Positions 63,540-64,000 of a stretch of DNA of 64,000 nucleotides are shown one piece after another. Location of the stretch: positions 147,190,389-147,254,388 of the forward strand of contig NC_080571.1 in the NCBI RefSeq assembly GCF_030247185.1. Reading direction: 5' to 3'. The stretch comes from Malaya genurostris (lineage: Eukaryota > Arthropoda > Insecta > Diptera > Culicidae). The first letter of the stretch is position 1; each line of letters opens with the position of its first letter. The notes beneath the pieces are model-generated. The model saw only the letters and a program-made list of their open reading frames with translations, ran no database searches and was not told where the DNA came from. The position numbers and the translations under genes are program-made.

Positions 63540-64000
63540 GAATACAATGGAACCACACCGGGACGCACTGAAGTTGATATTTTGGAAGCTCTCGAACCCC
63601 CCGCCACAGTCGTGCCACAGCAGCCAGCGTTCTCCAGTCGTCCTGGTCCTGTGCGTGGGTGTGGTGAAAGAGTCTTCCAAATGTCTCATCTCGGCAAGTA
63701 TATGCATATTCCGTCCTTTCCAAGTGCTGATCTCTCTCGCATTTATAGATGTCCTCTTCTCGCTTTGAATCGGATACCGGGATGCACAGATGTTCGCACC
63801 ATGGAAGCCCCTGATACGTTCCCCACATTCGAGCTATTGCAGCCAGCGGTCATCAGTCGTCCCGGCCCTGTGAGTGGGAAAGCGGAAGGGGTCTTCCAAA
63901 CCATCCCAGACGGCAAGTACAATTCAGCCTCAAACGATTCAGGCGTTGATTCACTTCCCGTCGTTTGCAGTTATCCATCGCACGATCAATCTAGTCAACC
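63540..64000 (+). CDS. Open continuation (ORF2 N-terminal linker), partial
   Basis: Directly after the ORF1 TGA the same frame stays open for 153 codons to the window end. It begins EYNGTTPGRTEVDILEALEP and ends in a Ser/Pro-rich stretch. It contains two related 73-codon units: PAFSSRPGPVRG...VFQMSHLGKY starting at 63,621 and PAVISRPGPVSG...VFQTIPDGKY starting at 63,840. No catalytic motif is reached; the endonuclease of ORF2 would be expected further on. It could also be a readthrough extension of ORF1. No ATG was chosen because the start is uncertain. Confidence 0.45.

Larger units (their letters stand above)
62385..64000 (+). mobile_element. CR1/T1-like LINE with PHD ORF1, runs off the window
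   Basis: It contains the 5' untranslated region, ORF1 (62,670-63,539) and an open continuation to the window end. The ORF1 arrangement (PHD finger, then YLSRFHPS...FVSFKVG region) matches the inner CR1-like LINE at 48.5-49.4 kb. It is on the opposite strand from the Juan-like LINE that it abuts. The 3' part, including endonuclease and RT, should lie beyond 64,000. Confidence 0.85.

Noticed and set aside
1..64000. CRISPR arrays, bacterial operons, riboswitches
   Set aside because: No short regularly spaced direct repeats with unique spacers, and gene content is entirely eukaryotic transposons.
1..64000. Non-retroviral RNA virus insertions (flavivirus- or rhabdovirus-like), common in mosquito genomes
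   Set aside because: None of the frames read showed the corresponding motifs; all recognisable viral-like sequence belongs to the BEL/Pao element.

Overview
This window looks like repeat-rich chromosomal DNA from an insect, most probably a culicine mosquito. The reasons are: Jockey/Juan-type and CR1/T1-type LINEs, a BEL/Pao retrovirus-like element with an env-like gene, mariner and hAT remnants, a Penelope-like element, and an abundant family of AT-rich TIR elements whose ends read GCCTTTCTCAT / ATGAGAAAGGC with (CA)n next to the right end. No intact host protein-coding gene could be recognised. Almost every long open frame is a transposon protein or its shadow. No organism assignment beyond 'mosquito-like' can be proved from the sequence alone.

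Layout. 0-7.4 kb: scraps of BEL and Jockey elements, a hammerhead-ribozyme repeat, a long-TIR MITE, a dead mariner, a tRNA-derived SINE, and a block with histone-like relics. 7.4-12.75 kb: a 105-bp satellite array split by a 4.2-kb Jockey-type LINE flanked by a 16-bp target-site duplication. 12.75-15.4 kb: degenerate mosquito repeats. 15.4-20.05 kb: a 5'-truncated CR1-like LINE fused head-on to about 3 kb of 28S rRNA sequence in the same orientation (a chimeric retrocopy candidate). 20.1-22.05 and 34.05-36.6 kb: two TIR elements carrying internal 329-bp tandem repeats. 23-24.5 kb: DNA-transposon fragments with a nested MITE. 24.75-30.42 kb: two near-identical Penelope-like copies arranged head-to-head as one giant inverted repeat, flanked by a 13-bp duplication. 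30.8-38.4 kb: a small 28S scrap, I-type LINE RNase H remnants, and a 254-bp-spaced pair of decayed hammerhead units. 38.9-40.1 kb: a mariner element with recognisable TIRs and TA flanks. 40.9-53.1 kb: a three-level nest (CR1-like LINE split by a BEL/Pao retrovirus-like element, itself split by a second, nearly full-length CR1-like LINE). 53.1-57 kb: a mariner deletion derivative, a 37-bp-arm hairpin, a second SINE and an ORF1-only 'half-LINE'. 57.2-64 kb: a Juan-like LINE and a PHD-finger CR1-like LINE in opposite orientation, with a 2.05-kb segment spanning their junction tandemly duplicated. The last element runs off the window.

How it fits together. The region behaves as a transposon graveyard with nested insertion, microhomology-mediated duplication and template switching. 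Most identifiable retroelements lie on the minus strand, the geometry expected if a plus-strand transcript fed an antisense small-RNA pathway; this is inference. The features most worth following are the hammerhead-ribozyme family (one near-intact copy and a decayed dimer), the 28S-LINE chimera, the Penelope inverted dimer and the ORF1-only retroposon.
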